Notes under the pieces: generated by a model
Told to the model about the DNA's origin: nothing
The model's input: only the letters and a program-made list of their open reading frames with translations
Database searches by the model: none
Origin: an uncultured Arenimonas sp.
GTDB taxonomy: Bacteria; Pseudomonadota; Gammaproteobacteria; Xanthomonadales; Xanthomonadaceae
Direction: 5' to 3'
Length of the DNA stretch: 16,132 nt
NCBI GenBank assembly: GCA_946480565.1
Contig: CAMLKR010000040.1
Coordinates: 1-16,132 of the forward strand
In this document: positions 13,917-16,132 of the stretch, piece by piece
Layout of the letters: every line of letters starts with the position of its first letter
Position numbering within the stretch: the stretch's first letter is position 1
Made by a program: the position numbers and the translations under genes

Positions 13917-15854
13917 TCAGGACTTCGCCGCTTCCCAGCCGCAGGCCTTGCCTTCGTTCTGCTTGACCAGCCATTCCTGCAGCGGCGCGAAGTACTCCAG
14001 CACCGCCGAGCCGTCCATCTGCTCGCCGCCGGTCAGCTCCTTCAGGGTCTGCTGCCAGGGCTGCGAGGCGCCGCGCTCCATCATCGCCCAGTAGCGCTTG
14101 CCGGCTTCCGGGTTGTTGGCGAAGTTGCAGGTGTACAGCGGACCCTGGTGGCCGGCCGCGTCGCACAGCGACTTGTAGAACTGGAACTGCAGCACGTGCG
14201 AGAGGAAGTAGCGCGTGTAGGGCGTATTGCCCGGCACGTGGTACTTGGCGCCGGCGTCGAAGAACTCCTCGCCGCGCGGCGACACCGGGGCCACGCCCTG
14301 GTACTTGGCCTTCAGGTCCCACCAGGCCTGGTTGTACTGGTCCGGCGTGATCGAACCGTCGAACACGCCCCAGCGCCAGCGGTCGATCATCAGGCCGAAG
14401 GGCAGGAACGACACCTTCGCCAGCGCCATGCGCATCTGCGAGTTGATCACGGCTTCCTCGCTGACCGCCGGCTTGTCGACCAGGCCGATCGAGGCCAGGT
14501 ATTCCGGGGTCATCGACAGCACGATGGTGTCGCCGATGGCCTCGTGGAAGCCGTCGTGCGCGCCGTTCTGGAACACCGGCGGGTGCTGCTTGTAGGCCAG
14601 GTAGTAATAGATGTGGCCGAGCTCGTGGTAGATCGTGGTCAGCTCTTCCTCGTTGGGCTTGATGCACATCTTCATGCGCACTTCGCCCTCGGTGTTCATC
14701 GGCCAGGCGCTGGCGTGGCAGACCACGTCGCGGTCGCGCGGCTGCACCAGCATCGAGTCGGTGTAGAAGCTCTCCGGCAGCGCCGGCATGCCCAGGCCGG
14801 TGTAGAAGCTCTCGGCCAGCTTGGTCATGCGGGTGGCCATTTCCAGGTCGGCCTGGCGCTCGATCTCGACCTGCTGGGACGCGGTGAGGTTGCGCATGCC
14901 GCCGGCCTTGGACACCAGCTCGGCCTGGATCGCGTCGCGCTGCTTCTTCAACGCACCGGTCACGTCCAGGCTGCCGACGCCCTCGTAAGGCTGCAGCAGC
15001 GGCCAGAGGTTGCCCCAGTCCTGCTGCCAGAGGTTGCCGGTGAGGTGGGCCGGGATCATGCCGTTGACCGAACCCTGCTCGCCGTACTTCTCCACCAGCT
15101 TCTCGCGGGTGTAGCACTGCAGCTGTTCGTACAGAGGCTGCACCTGGCCCCAGAGGCGGTCGGCCTCGGCCTGGAAGTCGGCGGCCGGCATGTCGTAACC
15201 CGCGCGCCAGACTTCGCCGGTGTTGGCGAAGCCCATTTCCTTGGCGCCTTCGTTGGTCAGTTCGACGAAGCGCTGGTAGTCCTTGCGCATCGGCACGGCG
15301 ATGGAATGCCAGCCTTCCCAGGCCGCCTTCATCTCGTCGTAGCTGCTGGTGCCGGTGTTGGCGAGGATCTCGGACACCTGGCCGATGTCCTTGCAGTCCT
15401 GGCCGTCCACGCACCATTTGCCGGCGCCGTAGGTCGCGCCCAGGCGGCTGGTGATCTCGGTCAGTTCCTTGAGCTTGGCCGGGTCGCGCGGGGCGGGCAG
15501 GGAAGCGCCGACCTTCATCAGGTGCAGGGCGCGCGCGGTGTCGGCGCTCAGGCCTTCGGTCGGGTAGGTCTTGGCCTGCTCGATGAAGGCGTTGTTGAGG
15601 GCGAGGAAGCGCTCGTTGGCCGCCGCTTCGACGCGCTGGCTGTCGGCATTGATGTAGGTCGCGCCCAGCCAGGCGGCGGAGGTCAGCTCCGGGGTGATTT
15701 CCTTGGCGGTCTTGTTGACGCGGGCGACGAATTCGTCGGCCGATTCCTTCGGCGCGTCGGCGGCGCTCTCGGTCTGGTCGGCGGGCTTGCAGGCGGACAG
15801 GGCCAGCAGGCTGGCGGAGATGGCGAGCGCCAGCAGGGCGCGTTGGGATTTCAC
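13917..15854 (-). CDS. M2-family (ACE-like) zinc peptidyl-dipeptidase, lipoprotein, 645 residues
   Basis: A bacterial relative of angiotensin-converting enzyme that should remove C-terminal dipeptides. The zinc site is HELGH (410-414) plus Glu438 in FHEAIGD. The spacing from the first His to this Glu is 28 residues, the same as His383 to Glu411 in human testis ACE. Other ACE active-site residues are matched in order: His380 in CHASAW, Lys537, His539, Tyr546 and Tyr549 (equivalents of His353, Lys511, His513, Tyr520 and Tyr523), and Arg548, the chloride-site residue Arg522. The N-terminus is a lipoprotein signal with lipobox LSAC (Cys22). The next residue is Lys, so the protein should go on to the outer membrane, facing the periplasm. 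The start is GTG at 15854, with GGAG 8 bases upstream. An ACE-like peptidase is known from Xanthomonas. It is monocistronic, ending at a strong terminator. Confidence 0.96.
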   Translation of the reverse strand: MKSQRALLALAISASLLALSACKPADQTESAADAPKESADEFVARVNKTAKEITPELTSAAWLGATYINADSQRVEAAANERFLALNNAFIEQAKTYPTEGLSADTARALHLMKVGASLPAPRDPAKLKELTEITSRLGATYGAGKWCVDGQDCKDIGQVSEILANTGTSSYDEMKAAWEGWHSIAVPMRKDYQRFVELTNEGAKEMGFANTGEVWRAGYDMPAADFQAEADRLWGQVQPLYEQLQCYTREKLVEKYGEQGSVNGMIPAHLTGNLWQQDWGNLWPLLQPYEGVGSLDVTGALKKQRDAIQAELVSKAGGMRNLTASQQVEIERQADLEMATRMTKLAESFYTGLGMPALPESFYTDSMLVQPRDRDVVCHASAWPMNTEGEVRMKMCIKPNEEELTTIYHELGHIYYYLAYKQHPPVFQNGAHDGFHEAIGDTIVLSMTPEYLASIGLVDKPAVSEEAVINSQMRMALAKVSFLPFGLMIDRWRWGVFDGSITPDQYNQAWWDLKAKYQGVAPVSPRGEEFFDAGAKYHVPGNTPYTRYFLSHVLQFQFYKSLCDAAGHQGPLYTCNFANNPEAGKRYWAMMERGASQPWQQTLKELTGGEQMDGSAVLEYFAPLQEWLVKQNEGKACGWEAAKS

Positions 15855-15907
15855 GGTGGAGGCTCCGGTTTCGGGTCGGGATCCGCTGCCAGTTGCAGGG
15901 TGCGGGC

Positions 15908-15936
15908 AGGCTAGACCCCCCGCTTTCCCCGCGCAA
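15908..15936 (-). promoter_or_regulatory. Weak candidate promoter of the M2 peptidase gene
   Basis: Minus strand TTGCGC (15936-15931), a 17-base spacer and TAGCCT (15913-15908). Each hexamer matches only about half of the consensus, but spacing is ideal and it would give a leader of about 45 bases. Bases 15937-16020 hold nothing else I can name beyond a 5-bp hairpin at 16015-16028. Confidence 0.3.
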
Positions 15937-16020
15937 GTGGCGGGTTTGCCGCCTCAGTTGCTCGCTGGTGCCGGATCGCTTTCGTTGGTGGGCCAGGGTG
16001 CCGGGATCGTTCGAGGCGGT

Positions 16021-16132
16021 AGGCCGCCGCACGTGAGGTCTCTCTGCGGACGCCGTGAATACGTCCATGTAGGCTCTTCGAAAACGTCCATGTTTTCGAG
16101 ACCGCAGAAAAAGACCTCACGCACGACGGCCT
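16021..16132 (-). repeat. Structured intergenic element: 29-bp inverted repeat enclosing two hairpins with the same loop
   Basis: The outer arms, 16021-16049 and 16102-16132, pair over 29 bp with one 2-base bulge (16108-16109). All four non-Watson-Crick positions (16027/16126, 16030/16123, 16031/16122, 16042/16111) are G-U if the minus strand is transcribed but A-C on the plus strand, so the fold belongs to minus-strand RNA. Inside are two hairpins that both show loop ATGGAC on the minus strand: a strong one (8-bp stem, 16078-16085 with 16092-16099) and a weaker one (TAC/GTA around 16063-16068). They come from a 10-base direct repeat, ACGTCCATGT, at 16061-16070 and 16084-16093. The pattern resembles dispersed stem-loop repeats of Xanthomonadaceae genomes (from memory). 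The outer pairing reaches the window edge and may continue. No T-run follows, so it is not a standard terminator. Confidence 0.8.

Noticed and set aside
13896..15914. 672-residue plus-strand frame opposite the M2 peptidase
   Set aside because: Antisense shadow; Leu/Val/Gly/His-rich with no recognisable family, while the peptidase active site is complete on the other strand.
15911..16120. 69-residue minus-strand frame over the inverted-repeat element
   Set aside because: It runs through the repeat and has no domain or RBS; the base pattern is explained by the RNA-like fold.

Overview
The window is a compact, very GC-rich stretch of chromosome. It encodes housekeeping, redox, membrane and envelope functions. 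The proteins (ParC start, an ACE-like M2 lipoprotein peptidase, an ATM1-type exporter, Bcr/CflA efflux) and the base composition suggest a gammaproteobacterium of the Xanthomonadaceae, Lysobacter/Luteimonas-like. This is inference from style and families, not a database match. I see no prophage, insertion sequence, CRISPR array, tRNA or rRNA.

Layout. Bases 1-545 hold the 5' end of parC on the minus strand. A 47-residue membrane peptide diverges from it (635-778). A small plus-strand operon follows (856-2522): an ArsR-family repressor whose start codon lies inside one of two matching palindromes, an AHSA1/SRPBCC protein, and an unrecognised exported protein. Converging on it is a minus-strand run from 8947 down to 2533: ATM1-like ABC exporter, diguanylate cyclase with a proline-rich periplasmic part, a stand-alone cyclic-nucleotide-binding protein, and an 870-residue membrane Fe-S/ferredoxin/flavin oxidoreductase. 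The last two genes are 7 bases apart and probably act together: a cAMP/cGMP-sensing subunit beside a predicted NADH-to-membrane electron-transfer protein.

A Bcr/CflA MFS drug transporter (9038-10300, plus) diverges from the ABC gene. It converges with an unrecognised 463-residue membrane protein (minus). Next, all on the minus strand, come a 4-TM membrane protein that starts on a TTG overlapping the stop of a Rieske oxygenase, then that Rieske oxygenase, a GNAT acetyltransferase, a strong terminator, and an M2 (ACE-like) lipoprotein peptidase with a full set of active-site residues.

The most unusual non-coding item is at the right edge (16021-16132). It is a 29-bp inverted repeat enclosing two small hairpins with the same hexaloop. 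All four of its non-Watson-Crick pairs are G-U on the minus strand but A-C on the plus strand, so it looks like a structure kept as minus-strand RNA. The most unusual coding item is the cyclic-nucleotide/redox pair, whose ferredoxin domain has Asp in place of the third cluster Cys.
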